DNA from: Streptomyces sp. CNQ-509
GTDB lineage: Bacteria > Actinomycetota > Actinomycetes > Streptomycetales > Streptomycetaceae
Assembly: GCF_001011035.1 (NCBI RefSeq)
Contig: NZ_CP011492.1
Coordinates: 1,557,501 to 1,621,500, forward strand
Length of the DNA: 64,000 bases
Direction: 5' to 3'
Positions 36,388-48,362 of this stretch are shown here, piece by piece. How positions within the stretch are numbered: the first letter of the stretch is position 1; every line of letters starts with the position of its first letter. The notes below the pieces were generated by a model. The model ran no database searches. It had not been told where the DNA came from and saw nothing but the letters and a program-made list of their open reading frames with translations. The position numbers and the translations under genes were made by a program.

Positions 36388-37935
36388 ATGGCAGAGATCG
36401 CGGTAGTCGGGGCGGGCATGGGCGCCATGGCCGCCTCCGCGCGGCTGGCCCTCGCGGGCCACCGGGTGACGGTCCACGAGCGCTCGGGCACCCACGGCGG
36501 CGGCGTACGGCGGCTGGAGCGCGACGGCTTCGGCTTCGACACCGGCCCCGGGGTGCTGTACCTCCCCGCGGTCTACCGCGACCTCTTCCTCAAGACGGGC
36601 CGGCGGAAGCTGGAGAAGTGCGTGGACCTCGTGCCGGTGGACCCGGCCGAACGGCACGTCTTCCCCGACGGCACCGCCGCAACCCTGCCCAACGCCTCCC
36701 GCGCGGGCGTCGTACGGGCCCTCGACGCCGCCGCGGGCCCCGGCGCGGGCGAGGCGTGGACCGCCCTCCTCGACCGGGGCCGCCGGGTCTGGGAGGCCGC
36801 CCGCCGCCCGCTCGTCGAGGAGCCCCTGCCCGCAGACCCGGGCGCGCTGGCCGCCGACTTCTACCCCGTTCCCCCGCCGCCCGCGGGACGCGGGCTGCTG
36901 CGCCGCCTGCGCGGCCCCCGCCCGGCCGCCCCGCCCGCCACCGTGGCCGACGTCGGCGCGGGCGAGCTGGGCGCGTATCCCGCGCTGGGGACGATGCTCG
37001 CGCAGCACGCGCTGGCGTACGGCTTCGACCCGCGGCACGCCCCGGCGGGGGCGGCGATGCTGCCGTACGTGCAGGAGACCTTCGGCGGCTGGTACGTGCG
37101 GGGCGGCATGCGGGCGCTGGCGGACGCGCTGTACGAGCGCTGCCTGGAGCGGAAGATCGAGTTCGCGTTCGGCGCGGAGGTGGTCGCCGTCCGGGTGGGC
37201 GGGGACGGCCGGGCCGCGGGCGTCGAACTGGCCGGCGGCGGGCGTGCGGACGCCGACGTCGTGATCGCCGGGGTGCCGCGGGCCCGCCTGGCGGAGCTGG
37301 CGCCCGGCGGATACGGGGACGGCGGGAACCCGGCGGCGGCGCGGGCCGTACCGGCGCGGATGACCGTCTGCCTGGCGCTGCGCGGCGCGCGGGACGGCGA
37401 CGCCGTGCACCGCACCGTCGTGCACTCCCCGGACCCCGCGCGCGAACTGGCCTGGATCTTCGACGGTGAGAAGCCCGGGACCGACCCGGAACCCACCGTC
37501 ACCGTGCTGCGCCCCGACGACCCCGCGCAGCGCCCGGACGCCGAGCACGAGGCCGTGACGGTGACCGCCGTCGTCCCGGCCGGGGCGTGGGCGGCCGGGG
37601 GCGCGGAGAAGGCCGCGGAGGCGTTCGCGGACCGGATGGTGGCGGCGGCCGGGCGGGCGGTGCCGGGGCTGGCGGAGCGGGTGCTCTGGCGCGAGGTGCG
37701 TACGCCCGCGGACACCGCCGCCGAGACGGGCGCCCCGGGCGGCGCGGTGCCGGGGCCGGCGCTGGCGGGGGCCGGGGGCGCGTATCTGCCGCTGCCGAAC
37801 ACCACGGCGGTACCGGGGCTCTACGCGGTCGGCGGCTGGGCGCACCCGGGCGGCGGTCTTGCGCACGCGGGGATGTCGGGGGCCCTGGTCGCCGGTCTGA
37901 TCATGGAGGGCGCGGACTTCCGCGGCTCCCGCTGA
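36388..37935 (+). CDS. FAD-dependent oxidoreductase, phytoene desaturase (CrtI)-like
   Basis: A 515-aa flavoprotein. It opens with the Rossmann dinucleotide motif AEIAVVGAGMGAMAASARLA and VHERSGTHGGGVRRLERDGF, and has the family C-terminal FAD motif GLYAVGGWAHPGGGLAHAGM. YVRGGMRALADALYE is the typical CrtI central motif. Carotenoid genes (crtB, crtE) are absent nearby, so phytoene is not assured as substrate; related enzymes include carotenoid ketolases and isomerases or uncharacterised NAD(P)/FAD oxidoreductases. Transcribed alone. Confidence 0.85.
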   Translation: MAEIAVVGAGMGAMAASARLALAGHRVTVHERSGTHGGGVRRLERDGFGFDTGPGVLYLPAVYRDLFLKTGRRKLEKCVDLVPVDPAERHVFPDGTAATLPNASRAGVVRALDAAAGPGAGEAWTALLDRGRRVWEAARRPLVEEPLPADPGALAADFYPVPPPPAGRGLLRRLRGPRPAAPPATVADVGAGELGAYPALGTMLAQHALAYGFDPRHAPAGAAMLPYVQETFGGWYVRGGMRALADALYERCLERKIEFAFGAEVVAVRVGGDGRAAGVELAGGGRADADVVIAGVPRARLAELAPGGYGDGGNPAAARAVPARMTVCLALRGARDGDAVHRTVVHSPDPARELAWIFDGEKPGTDPEPTVTVLRPDDPAQRPDAEHEAVTVTAVVPAGAWAAGGAEKAAEAFADRMVAAAGRAVPGLAERVLWREVRTPADTAAETGAPGGAVPGPALAGAGGAYLPLPNTTAVPGLYAVGGWAHPGGGLAHAGMSGALVAGLIMEGADFRGSR

Positions 37936-38003
37936 GGGCGCGCGCGGCCGGGGCGCGGCGGCGGCCGGTCGGGACGGCCAGTGGGGCGGGTGACCGACGG
38001 AGG

Positions 38004-39137
38004 TCAGTAGCGGTACTGCTGCTGCTCGTAGCCGGGGTAGCCCTGCTGCTGTGCGTACGGGTCCTCGGTGCCCAGCGGATCCGCGTCGCGCTGCTGCGGC
38101 ATCCAGACGCTGTCGCCCGCCGTCCCGTAGTTCTCCTGGCCGTACGCGGGCTGCCGGCCGGTGTCGTAGCCCTCGGCGTACTGCTGGCCGTACTGCTGCT
38201 GGTCGTAGCCGGGGTATCCGGCGCCGCCCGTGTCGTACTGCTGCCCGCCGCCCTGCGTGGAGTCGTAGTACTGCGGCGGGGCCGGGGCGGCGTACTCCGT
38301 GCCGCCGTAGGGGTCCGGGTAGCCGCCGGGTGCGGGCGCGGCCGTGTCGTACCCGGCGTATGGGTGCTCCGTGCCGTAGCCGCCGGTGTCCGGGTATATC
38401 TGCTGATCCTGCCCGTAGCCGTCCATACCGGCGCCGTTGGTGGCGTAGCCCCCGGCCTCGTAGCCGGAGGTGGTCGCGTGGCTGCCGGTGTCATAGGCGG
38501 AGGCCGTGGCGTGGCTGCCGGTGTCGTACGCCGACGTGGTGGCGTAACCGCCGGAGTCGTAGGCGGAGGTGGTCGCGTAGCTGCCGGAGTCGTAGCCGGC
38601 GCCGCTGCTCCCGTTGCCGTACGCGTCGTATCCGCCCGCGTACGTCTGCTGTCCGGGGGCGGCTCCCGCGAGGGCCTGCTCGTCGCCGAAGGGCGAGAAC
38701 TGCGAGGTCTGTTCCTGCGCCGCGACCGGCGCGCCCTCCGGCTCGTACGCCGGGTAGGGGGCGGCGTGCTCCGGGGGCGGCGGCGCCTGGCGGCCGTCGT
38801 ACGGGCCGTCGTCGTACCCCTGCGCGTCGTACCCCTGCGCCTCGTATCCGCCGCCGTAGTCCTCGTCCTCCCCGCGCCTGTTCACCGCCCAGCCGCCGGA
38901 GTAGCCGCTGCGGTAGGAGAGCGTGACCTTGGCCTGGCCGAGCGCGAACACCACCACGCCGAGGCCGATCACGACCACCGAGGGCATGAGCACGCCGAGC
39001 ACCACGCAGAGGAAGCCGACGAAGGCCAGCGCGCGCCAGCGCAGCGGGGCCTTGTACTGCATCAGCACTTCCCAGAGCAGCCACAGCGCGACGAGCCCGA
39101 ACATGGCATAGAGGGCCAACCAGGCCAAGTCGCCCAT
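38004..39137 (-). CDS. Membrane protein with Tyr/Gly/Asp-rich repeat tail
   Basis: A 377-aa protein of unknown function. The first ~90 residues contain three or four membrane helices (LAWLALYAMFGLVALWLLWE; ALAFVGFLCVVLGVLMPSVV; VVIGLGVVVFALGQ). The remaining ~290 residues are rich in Tyr, Gly, Asp, Gln and Ser, with five 11-residue repeats of the type YDSGSYATTSA and later YGGxGY/QQYG segments. Such low-complexity Tyr/Gln tails are prone to phase separation or to binding other surface proteins. Start set at the ATG at 39137, with GAGAGG seven bases upstream. An orthologue appears beside metF in other Streptomyces. Confidence 0.75.
   Translation of the reverse strand: MGDLAWLALYAMFGLVALWLLWEVLMQYKAPLRWRALAFVGFLCVVLGVLMPSVVVIGLGVVVFALGQAKVTLSYRSGYSGGWAVNRRGEDEDYGGGYEAQGYDAQGYDDGPYDGRQAPPPPEHAAPYPAYEPEGAPVAAQEQTSQFSPFGDEQALAGAAPGQQTYAGGYDAYGNGSSGAGYDSGSYATTSAYDSGGYATTSAYDTGSHATASAYDTGSHATTSGYEAGGYATNGAGMDGYGQDQQIYPDTGGYGTEHPYAGYDTAAPAPGGYPDPYGGTEYAAPAPPQYYDSTQGGGQQYDTGGAGYPGYDQQQYGQQYAEGYDTGRQPAYGQENYGTAGDSVWMPQQRDADPLGTEDPYAQQQGYPGYEQQQYRY
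38431..38595 (-). repeat. Five 33-bp tandem repeats within the membrane-protein gene
   Basis: Encodes five successive 11-residue units, each Tyr-Asp/Glu-x-Gly-x-Tyr/His-Ala-Thr-x-Ser/Gly-x (for example YDTGSHATASA). The units are in frame and diverged at about a third of positions, so they look like a coding repeat under selection and not a CRISPR. Confidence 0.85.
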
Positions 39138-39177
39138 CACGTGCCTCTCTTCCGCCCCCGCTAGGTGGTGCCTGCCC

Positions 39178-40095
39178 TCAGGACCGCCGGTGCAGTCCGA
39201 GGTTCTGGTAGATCTCCAGCGTTGCCGTGGAGTGGTTCAGCGTAATGAAGTGCAGTCCGGGGATTCCCTCGGAGAGCAACCGCTCGCACATGTCCGTGGC
39301 GTACTCGATGCCGATGGAGCGTACCGCGGCGCGGTCGTCCTCGACCGCGAGAACCCGATCCGCCAGCTCCGGCGGGAACGTGGCCCCGCTCAGCTCGGCG
39401 AACCGCTGGATCTGCCGGGCGTGGGTGACCGGCATGATCTCCGGGATGATCGGCGTCGCGCAGCCGGCGGCGGCCACCCGGTCGCGCAGCCGCAGGTAGT
39501 CCTCGACGTGGAAGAACATCTGGGTGATCGCGTAGTCGGCGCCCGCGCGGCACTTGTCGACGAAGTGCCGGATGTCGCTGTCCCAGTCCGTGGACCGCGG
39601 GTGCCGCTCGGGGAAGGCGGCGACGCCGACGCAGAAGTCGCCCGACTCCTTGATGAGCCGGACCAGGTCGGCGGCGTACGACACCCCCTGCGGGTGTGCG
39701 ACCCACTCCCCCATCGGGTCGCCCGGGGGGTCGCCGCGGACCGCGAGCATGTTGCGGATGCCGGCGTCCGCGTACTGGCCGATGACGTTCCGCAGTTCGG
39801 CGACGGAGTGGTCGACCGCGGTGAGGTGCGCCACGGGCGTGAGCGTGGTGTCGGTGGCGATGCGCTCGGTGGCGCGGACGGTGCCCTCGCGGGACGAGCC
39901 GCCGGCGCCGTACGTCACGGAGACGAAGGTCGGTTGTACGGCCTCGATGCGCCGTACGGCGTTCCAGAGGGTCCGCTCGCCCTTGTCGGTTTTCGGGGCG
40001 GCGAACTCGAACGAAAACGACTGCTTGCCGGACGCGAGCAGTTCACGAACAGTGACTGCGCGATCATTCCTGGTCGAAGCGATGCCGGTGGCCAT
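39178..40095 (-). CDS. metF: 5,10-methylenetetrahydrofolate reductase
   Basis: A 305-aa FAD enzyme reducing methylene-THF to methyl-THF for methionine synthesis. Motifs: [21 protein letters not shown] near the start, [52 protein letters not shown] and [17 protein letters not shown] at the end. The ATG at 40095 begins [11 protein letters not shown]. Located between the Tyr-rich protein and thiE, as in other Streptomyces. Confidence 0.97.
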   Translation of the reverse strand: MATGIASTRNDRAVTVRELLASGKQSFSFEFAAPKTDKGERTLWNAVRRIEAVQPTFVSVTYGAGGSSREGTVRATERIATDTTLTPVAHLTAVDHSVAELRNVIGQYADAGIRNMLAVRGDPPGDPMGEWVAHPQGVSYAADLVRLIKESGDFCVGVAAFPERHPRSTDWDSDIRHFVDKCRAGADYAITQMFFHVEDYLRLRDRVAAAGCATPIIPEIMPVTHARQIQRFAELSGATFPPELADRVLAVEDDRAAVRSIGIEYATDMCERLLSEGIPGLHFITLNHSTATLEIYQNLGLHRRS

Positions 40096-40186
40096 ACGCG
40101 GCAGGTTAACCGCCGGTCACCTCCGGACCCAAGACGGCCAGCTCAATTGCCCGGGCGGGACCCGGCGCCCCGGGCCGCCCCGGCGA

Positions 40187-40885
40187 TTACCGGACGTCAC
40201 CGTTCCGGGCCGCGCGCAGCCGCCGTACGAACTCACCCGCCGCAGCTCCGGGGTCCTCCGCGGCCGTCAGGGCGCGCACGACGACGACGCGGCGGGCGCC
40301 GGCCGCCAGGACCTCGTCGAGGTTTCCGAGGTCGATTCCGCCGATGGCGAACCACGGGCGGTCGGTGCCGAGCCCCGCCGCGTACCGGACGAGGCCGAGG
40401 CCGGCCGCGGGGCGCCCGGCCTTCGTGGGGGTGGGCCAGCACGGGCCGGTGCAGAAGTAGTCGACGCCGGGCTCGGCGGCCGCGGCGCGGGTCTCCGGCT
40501 CGGCGTGGGTGGAGCGGCCGATCAGCACGTCCCCGGGCCCGGCGCCCAGGAGGGCGCGGGCGGCGGGCACGGGCAGGTCGCCCTGGCCCAGGTGCAGCAC
40601 GTCGGCGCCCGCGGCGTGCGCCACGTCGGCGCGGTCGTTGACGGCGAGCAGCCGGCCGTGCCGGCGGCAGGCGTCGGCGAACACCTCCAGGTGCGCCAGC
40701 TCCTCGCGCGCCTCCATGCCCTTCTCGCGCAGTTGGACGATGTCCACGCCTGCGGCCAGCACGGCGTCGAGGAACTCGGGCAGGTCGCCCTGGCGGGTAC
40801 GGGCGTCGGTGCAGAGGTAGAGCTGCGCGGCGCCGAGCCGGGCACGGGCGTCTTCGGTGGCGCGGGCGGCGGTTCCGGCCGTCAT
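40187..40885 (-). CDS. thiE: Thiamine-phosphate synthase
   Basis: A 232-aa TIM-barrel enzyme that joins HMP-pyrophosphate and thiazole phosphate into thiamine phosphate. Start: ATG 40885 with GGGGAG six bases upstream. Signature stretches are [54 protein letters not shown], and [20 protein letters not shown]. Reads away from thiO-thiS-thiG, with two genes between. No TPP riboswitch is recognisable in the short gap upstream of thiE. Confidence 0.96.
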   Translation of the reverse strand: MTAGTAARATEDARARLGAAQLYLCTDARTRQGDLPEFLDAVLAAGVDIVQLREKGMEAREELAHLEVFADACRRHGRLLAVNDRADVAHAAGADVLHLGQGDLPVPAARALLGAGPGDVLIGRSTHAEPETRAAAAEPGVDYFCTGPCWPTPTKAGRPAAGLGLVRYAAGLGTDRPWFAIGGIDLGNLDEVLAAGARRVVVVRALTAAEDPGAAAGEFVRRLRAARNGDVR

Positions 40886-40917
40886 GCGGCACTCCCCCTT
40901 CGTACGGTCCCGTACGG

Positions 40918-40957
40918 TCGCGGGGCCGGACCCGCGGCTGCGCGCCCGGCCCCGCGA
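40918..40957 (-). terminator. Hairpin terminator between the Rv2175c-like gene and thiE
   Basis: A perfect 12-bp stem, TCGCGGGGCCGG (40918-40929) with CCGGCCCCGCGA (40946-40957), and a 16-base loop. It starts two bases beyond the upstream gene's TAA stop and ends before thiE's ribosome-binding site. Confidence 0.75.
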
Positions 40958-40959
40958 GG

Positions 40960-41325
40960 TTACACAGCCAGTGCCTGCGCCCTGCGCTTGACCTCCGTCC
41001 CGCGGTTCTCGCGCAGCGCCTGCGCGGGAGTCCCCGGAAGCGAGGGGTCGGGGGTGAACAGCCACTCCAGCGCCTCCGCGTCGCTGAAGCCATCGTCCTT
41101 GAGCAGCGTCAGGGTGCCGGTGAGGCCCTTGATCACCTTCCCCTCGCCGATGAACTCGGCGGGCACGTGCAGCGCGTTGTTCTCACCCCGCCGCACCGCG
41201 ATCAGCTGGCCTTCCCTCACCAACTGCCGCACGCGGGTCACCTCGACGCCGAGCTTCTCCGCGACGTCGGGAAGGGTGAGCCAGGAGGGGACGAGAGCAT
41301 CGATCTTCGCATCAATCTCGGTCAC
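40960..41325 (-). CDS. Rv2175c family DNA-binding protein
   Basis: A 121-aa protein with a winged helix-turn-helix ([28 protein letters not shown], split around the turn) followed by a beta wing ([15 protein letters not shown]) and a helical C-terminal domain ending [13 protein letters not shown]. tuberculosis Rv2175c binds DNA and is phosphorylated by the Ser/Thr kinase PknL. A PASTA kinase gene is nearby at 45.4 kb in this window. GTG start. Target genes unknown. Confidence 0.9.
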   Translation of the reverse strand: MTEIDAKIDALVPSWLTLPDVAEKLGVEVTRVRQLVREGQLIAVRRGENNALHVPAEFIGEGKVIKGLTGTLTLLKDDGFSDAEALEWLFTPDPSLPGTPAQALRENRGTEVKRRAQALAV

Positions 41326-41445
41326 ACCCCCAGCCTGCCATCTCGGACCGCCTGCCGGTACAGGGCAGCGCCAAAGGGAGGCATATCACCGCGAAGCATC
41401 CCCGGATGCAGGGCTGCCGGCGCTGCGCGCGGCGCGCCGCGGACG

Positions 41446-42735
41446 TCAGAGCGCGGCCGATTTCAGCGGTACGGCCGCGTCGGCGGCCCGCTCGCGGTCC
41501 AGCGCGGCGCCGGCGTGGATCAGCTTGCGCCCCTGGGTGAGGTCCCGCGGCCGGCCCACGGCCAGCAGCGCGATGAGCCGGCCGGCGCGCAGCCAGCACA
41601 CCGACCACGAGGAGCCGTCCGGGTCGCCGCGCCACAGCAGCTCGTCGCGGTCCGTGTGGTGGCCGACGTACTGCACGAAGCGGCCGAACTGCTCGGACCA
41701 GAAGTACGGCACCGGGTCGTACACCGCGCCCGGCGCGCCCGCGATGTCCGCGGCGACCGTCGTCGGGCCCTGCAGCGCGTTGTCCCAGTGGTGGATCAGC
41801 AGCCGTTCCCCGTAGCGCGCGGAGGGGAACGACGCGCAGTCGCCGACGGCCCAGACGCCGGGCACGTTGGTACGCAGCCGCTCGTCGGCCCGCACCGCCC
41901 CGTCGCCGCCCAGCGCGACGCCGGAGCCGGCGAGCCAGGCCGTGGTGGGGTGGGCGCCGATGCCGACGACGACGGCGTCGGCGGTCAGCTCCGTACCGTC
42001 GTCGAGGACCACCGCGACCGGGCCGTCCTCGCCGGCGCTCTCGACGCGCTCGACCCGGCGCCCCGTCAGCAGCCGGGCGCCGCTCTCCTCGTACCACGCG
42101 GCCATCGGCGCCGCGACCGCCGCGGGCAGCGCCGCCGCCAGCGGATGCCCGGCGGCCTCCACGACCGTCACCTCGCAGCCCTGCTCGCGCGCCGCGGTGG
42201 TCAGCTCCGCGCCGATCCAGCCCGCGCCGACCACCAGGACCCGGCTGCGCCGCACCAGCACCGCGCGCAGCCGCGCCGCGTCGTCGAGGGTGCGCAGCAG
42301 GTACACGCCGGGCGTGGCGCCTGCCGGGGCGCCGGGCAGCGGGATCGGCGCCGCGCCGGTGGCGAGCACCAGGTTTTCGTACGGCACGGGTCCGGCGTCC
42401 GTCTCCAGCATCCGCCCCTCGGTGTCCAGCCGGTCGGCGTGCAGCCCCAGCCGGAGCCCGATGCCGTACTCCGCGAAGTCCACCTCGAACGCCGAGCCCT
42501 CCGCCTTGCCCAGCAGCACCGCCTTCGACAGCGGCGGCCGGTCGTACGGATCGTGCGGCTCCGCGCCGACGAGGGTGACGGCGCCCGCGTACCCCTGCTC
42601 GCGCAGCGCCACCGCGGTCTGCACGCCGGCCATGCCGGCGCCGACGACGACGGTGCCCGCGGCGGGGCCCGCGGCGCGGCTGGGGCGGCTGGCGGCCCGG
42701 TCGGCGGGCGCGCGGTCGGGTTCGGCGTCGGTCAC
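41446..42735 (-). CDS. NAD(P)/FAD-dependent oxidoreductase (ferredoxin reductase-like)
   Basis: A 429-aa flavoprotein. FAD motif GTVVVGAGMAGVQTAVALRE; DPYDRPPLSKAVLLG typical of the ferredoxin-NAD reductase/AIF family; NAD(P) motif VLVVGAGWIGAELTTAARE; and GVWAVGDCASFPSARYG for the flavin. The C-terminal ~110 residues form the reductase dimerisation domain. The GTG at 42735 has no clear ribosome-binding site but a TACAGT -10 match six bases upstream, so it may be leaderless. Divergent from the TPP-riboswitch-controlled thi genes; no ferredoxin gene is adjacent. Confidence 0.88.
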   Translation of the reverse strand: MTDAEPDRAPADRAASRPSRAAGPAAGTVVVGAGMAGVQTAVALREQGYAGAVTLVGAEPHDPYDRPPLSKAVLLGKAEGSAFEVDFAEYGIGLRLGLHADRLDTEGRMLETDAGPVPYENLVLATGAAPIPLPGAPAGATPGVYLLRTLDDAARLRAVLVRRSRVLVVGAGWIGAELTTAAREQGCEVTVVEAAGHPLAAALPAAVAAPMAAWYEESGARLLTGRRVERVESAGEDGPVAVVLDDGTELTADAVVVGIGAHPTTAWLAGSGVALGGDGAVRADERLRTNVPGVWAVGDCASFPSARYGERLLIHHWDNALQGPTTVAADIAGAPGAVYDPVPYFWSEQFGRFVQYVGHHTDRDELLWRGDPDGSSWSVCWLRAGRLIALLAVGRPRDLTQGRKLIHAGAALDRERAADAAVPLKSAAL

Positions 42736-42835
42736 ACGATCACTGTATGCCGCACCGGTCGGCCGCCGCTCGTGCCGGCCCGCTCGCGAGGCTCCCTTAC
42801 AGCGGCCGGGCGTACGGAGTTAGGGTGGCCGGGAA

Positions 42836-42927
42836 GACTCGCGGGAGCCCGGCGCACCGGGCTGAGAGGGGGGCTGGCGGCCCCCGACCGTACGAACCTG
42901 ATCCGGGTCATGCCGGCGAAGGGAGGG
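42836..42927 (+). promoter_or_regulatory. TPP (THI-element) riboswitch of thiO-thiS-thiG
   Basis: Shows the conserved pyrimidine-sensing half CGGGCTGAGAGG (about 42858-42869) and the pyrophosphate-sensing half GAACCTGATCCGGGTCATGC (42894-42913), ending CCGGCGAAGGGA. A -10-like TAGGGT at 42821-42826 puts the transcript start just before the aptamer. The thiO start follows about 13 bases after the element, so the aptamer's end can mask GGGAGGGG, the ribosome-binding site. Thiamine pyrophosphate would repress. Confidence 0.96.
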
Positions 42928-42939
42928 GCGAACGCGCCC

Positions 42940-45355
<2,416 letters not shown>

Positions 45356-45445
45356 ACTGCCCGGCCCCGTAGCGGCACGCCTTCGGGAACGTACTGCAGC
45401 ACAACGGTGACGGGAACGCGTCCCTCACCTCGTAGACTGCGGTGC

Positions 45446-47416
45446 GTGGACACGACTCTGGACCCGTCCCCCCATCCGCCGGGAGGGTGGGGAGACCCCA
45501 TGGTCGGGCAGATGCTCGACGGGCGCTACCGCGTCGACGCACGCATCGCCGCCGGCGGCATGGCGACCGTCTACCGCGCGCTGGACACCCGGCTCGACCG
45601 GGTGCTCGCCGTCAAGGTCATGCACCCGTCGCTCGCCGCCGACGCCTCCTTCGTCCAGCGGTTCATCCTGGAGGCCAAGTCGGTCGCGGGACTCGCCCAC
45701 CCGAACGTCGTGGGCGTCTACGACCAGGGCACCGACGGCCCGCACGTCTTCCTGGCCATGGAGTACGTCCCGGGCTGCACCCTGCGCGACGTGCTGCACG
45801 ACCGCGGCGCGCTCCAGCCGCGGGCCGCGCTGGACATCCTGGAGCCCGTGCTCGCCGCGCTCGGCGCCGCGCACCGGGCCGGTTTCGTGCACCGCGACAT
45901 GAAGCCGGAGAACGTCCTCATCGGCGACGACGGCCGGGTCAAGGTCGCCGACTTCGGGCTCGTCCGCGCCGTCGACACCCACACCACCGCCTCGACCGGC
46001 GCCGTGCTCGGCAGCGTGTCGTACCTGGCGCCCGAGCAGATCGAGCGCGGCGCCGCCGACCCCCGGGTCGACGTGTACGCCTGCGGTGTGATGCTCTACG
46101 AGATGCTCACCGGCGCCAAGCCGCACGCCGGCGAGCACGCCGCGCACGTGCTCTACCAGCACCTGCACGAGGACGTCGAGCCGCCGTCCGCCGTCGTCCC
46201 GGGGCTGCCCGCGCAGTTGGACGACCTGGTCGCCACCGCCGCTGCGCGCCGCAGCGCGGAGCGCCCGGCGGACGCCGTGGAGCTGCTGTCGTCCGTACGG
46301 AGGGCCCGCGCCCAGCTCACCGACGAGGAGCTGGACGCGGTGCCGCCGCAGGCCCTCGCCGAGGAGCGGATCGGCTCCGAGGACCGTACGGCCGTGGTGC
46401 CGAGCCCGGCCGTCACGCCGGCGCAGGAGCGGCTGAACGTCACCAGCGTGCTGGAGACGCCCGCCGCGGCGCCCCCGGGCACCACCGCCGCCCGGCCGCC
46501 GGGCCCGCCGGCGTCCGGCGGGCCGGCCCGGCCCGGCCGCCCCAAGCCGCGGCTCGGGCTGCTGGCGCTGCTGGCGGCGGTGCTCGTGCTGGGCGTCGGC
46601 ACGGGCGTCTGGTACATCAACTCCGGGCAGTTCACCAAGGTCCCCTTCGTGCTCGGCAAGACCGAGGCCGAGGCGCGGAGCATGCTCTCCGGCGAGGACC
46701 TGGACGCGGACGTCAGGGAGGACTTCAGCGACACGGTGAAGGCCGGCCTCGTCATCCGTACCGACCCCGAGGGCGGCAACCGCATCCGCCAGGGCGACTC
46801 CGTGACGCTCGTGCTCTCCAAGGGCCCGGAGATGGTCGAGATCCCCGAGCTGTACGCGGTCCCGCTCGACGAGGCCAAGGACAGGCTGAACGACGCCGGG
46901 CTGAAGCCGGGCGTGACGCGGGAGGCGTTCAGCGAGGAGCTGCCAGCCGGGCGCGTGATCAGCACGGACCCGGAGGACGGCGAGAAGATCAAGGCGGGCC
47001 GGGCGGTGGCGATGGTCGTCAGCCGCGGCGCGCCGATCGAGGTGCCGGACGTCGTCGGCGACGACCAGAGCGACGCGGCGGAGGAACTGCGCGAGGAGGG
47101 CCTGACGGTCGAGGTCGCCACGGAGACGGTGTACTCCGAGGAGGACGCCGGCACCGTCGCCGAGACCTCGCCGGAGCCGGGCACGGAGCTGGGCGAGGGC
47201 GACAAGGTCACGCTGACGATCTCCAGGGGCCCCGAGCTGCTGGAGGTCCCGGACGTGGTCGACATGAGCGTGGACGACGCCGAGCAGACGCTGGAGGACG
47301 CCGGCTTCAGCGCGGACGTGAACCAGATCTTCTTCGGCGACAGCGTCTGGCGGCAGTCCCCCGACGGTGGGGACGAAGCGCCGCGCGGCAGCGAGATCAC
47401 CCTCTGGGTGAGGTGA
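45446..47416 (+). CDS. PASTA-domain eukaryotic-type Ser/Thr protein kinase (PknB-like)
   Basis: A 656-aa membrane receptor kinase. The kinase domain (about residues 20-290) shows the Gly loop IAAGGMATVYRA, the VAIK-equivalent Lys in LAVKVMHPS, the catalytic HRDMKPENVLI, the DFG motif VADFGLVRA, and YLAPEQIERG. A Pro/Ala-rich juxtamembrane region and one membrane helix (LGLLALLAAVLVLGVGTGVW) precede four extracellular PASTA repeats (VPFVLGKT..., IPELYAVPL..., VPDVVGDDQ..., VPDVVDMSV...) that bind peptidoglycan fragments. I take the GTG at 45446, next to a TAGACT -10 match, as a likely leaderless start; a start 13 codons upstream is possible. Confidence 0.95.
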   Translation: MDTTLDPSPHPPGGWGDPMVGQMLDGRYRVDARIAAGGMATVYRALDTRLDRVLAVKVMHPSLAADASFVQRFILEAKSVAGLAHPNVVGVYDQGTDGPHVFLAMEYVPGCTLRDVLHDRGALQPRAALDILEPVLAALGAAHRAGFVHRDMKPENVLIGDDGRVKVADFGLVRAVDTHTTASTGAVLGSVSYLAPEQIERGAADPRVDVYACGVMLYEMLTGAKPHAGEHAAHVLYQHLHEDVEPPSAVVPGLPAQLDDLVATAAARRSAERPADAVELLSSVRRARAQLTDEELDAVPPQALAEERIGSEDRTAVVPSPAVTPAQERLNVTSVLETPAAAPPGTTAARPPGPPASGGPARPGRPKPRLGLLALLAAVLVLGVGTGVWYINSGQFTKVPFVLGKTEAEARSMLSGEDLDADVREDFSDTVKAGLVIRTDPEGGNRIRQGDSVTLVLSKGPEMVEIPELYAVPLDEAKDRLNDAGLKPGVTREAFSEELPAGRVISTDPEDGEKIKAGRAVAMVVSRGAPIEVPDVVGDDQSDAAEELREEGLTVEVATETVYSEEDAGTVAETSPEPGTELGEGDKVTLTISRGPELLEVPDVVDMSVDDAEQTLEDAGFSADVNQIFFGDSVWRQSPDGGDEAPRGSEITLWVR

Positions 47417-47417
47417 C

Positions 47418-48344
47418 GTGTCCTCCCGTACGCCCGGTGAACGACGCTCCGACGGGTCCGCCGCGCGCGCCCGCAACCCCGTCGGCAGCCATGTGCGGGT
47501 CGCCGGCGGGCTGGCCGCGAAGGGCCTGGCGCACGCGCGCAGGATCGGCGCGGAGGCCGTCCAGGTCTTCGTCGCCAACGCCCGCGGCTGGGCCACGCCG
47601 CCCGGCGACCCGGCGCAGGACGAGGAGTTCCTCCGGCGCTGCGCCGAGGACGGCATCCCGGTGTACGTGCACGCCCCGTACCTGATCAACCTCGGCTCGC
47701 ACACCCCGGCGACCGCGGCGAACTCCGTCGCCTCGCTGCAGCACTCGCTGCGCCGCGGCCGGGCGATCGGCGCCCGCGGGGTCGTGGTGCACACCGGCTC
47801 GGCGACCGGCGGGCGGCCTCGCGAGACCGCGCTCGCGCAGGTACGGGAGCTGACCCTGCCGCTCCTCGACGAGCTGGACGACGCCCCCGACGCGCCCGCG
47901 CTGCTCCTGGAGCCGACCGCGGGGCAGGGCTTCTCGCTCTGCTCCCGGCTGCCGGAGCTGGGCGCCTATCTGGACCTGCTGGACCGGCACCCGCGGCTCG
48001 GCGTCTGCCTCGACACCTGCCACGTCTTCGCCGCGGGCCACGACCTGGCGGCGAGCGGCGGCGCGAAGCAGGTGCTGGACGAGCTGGTGGAGGTGGCAGG
48101 ACCGGGGCGGCTGCGGTTGCTGCACGCGAACGACTCGAAGGCCGCGGTGGGATCGCGCCTGGACCGGCACGAGAACATCGGGGCCGGGCAGATCGGCGCC
48201 GAGGCGTTCCGCGAGCTGATCCGCCATCCGGCGATGGCCGGCGTACCGCTGATCATCGAGACCCCCGGCGGCGGCCCGGAGGGCCCGAAGGCGGCGGCGG
48301 ACATCGCCCTGCTGAAGGAGCTGCGGGAACCGGCGGGGCCGTAG
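47418..48344 (+). CDS. nfo: Deoxyribonuclease IV (AP endonuclease, Nfo family)
   Basis: A 308-aa three-zinc TIM-barrel enzyme cleaving abasic sites in base excision repair. Motifs: VGSHVRVAGGLAAKGLAHA at the start, VYVHAPYLINLGSHTP, LLLEPTAGQGFSL, VCLDTCHVFAAGHDL, and LLHANDSKAAVGSRLDRHEN. The GTG at 47418 lies one base after the kinase stop, so the two genes probably share a transcript. The ~20-residue Arg/Gly/Ser extension at the N-terminus is not conserved. Confidence 0.93.
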   Translation: MSSRTPGERRSDGSAARARNPVGSHVRVAGGLAAKGLAHARRIGAEAVQVFVANARGWATPPGDPAQDEEFLRRCAEDGIPVYVHAPYLINLGSHTPATAANSVASLQHSLRRGRAIGARGVVVHTGSATGGRPRETALAQVRELTLPLLDELDDAPDAPALLLEPTAGQGFSLCSRLPELGAYLDLLDRHPRLGVCLDTCHVFAAGHDLAASGGAKQVLDELVEVAGPGRLRLLHANDSKAAVGSRLDRHENIGAGQIGAEAFRELIRHPAMAGVPLIIETPGGGPEGPKAAADIALLKELREPAGP

Positions 48345-48362
48345 CGGGGCCCGCGGGAGAAG

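Noticed and set aside
38431..38595. Array-like repeats considered as a CRISPR
   Set aside because: Units are 33 bp, in frame, diverged, without spacers, and lie inside a coding region.
42910..42939. Alternative thiO start at the ATG within GGGTCATGCCGG
   Set aside because: The ATG is part of the conserved TPP aptamer; the downstream ATG at 42940 fits the family better.
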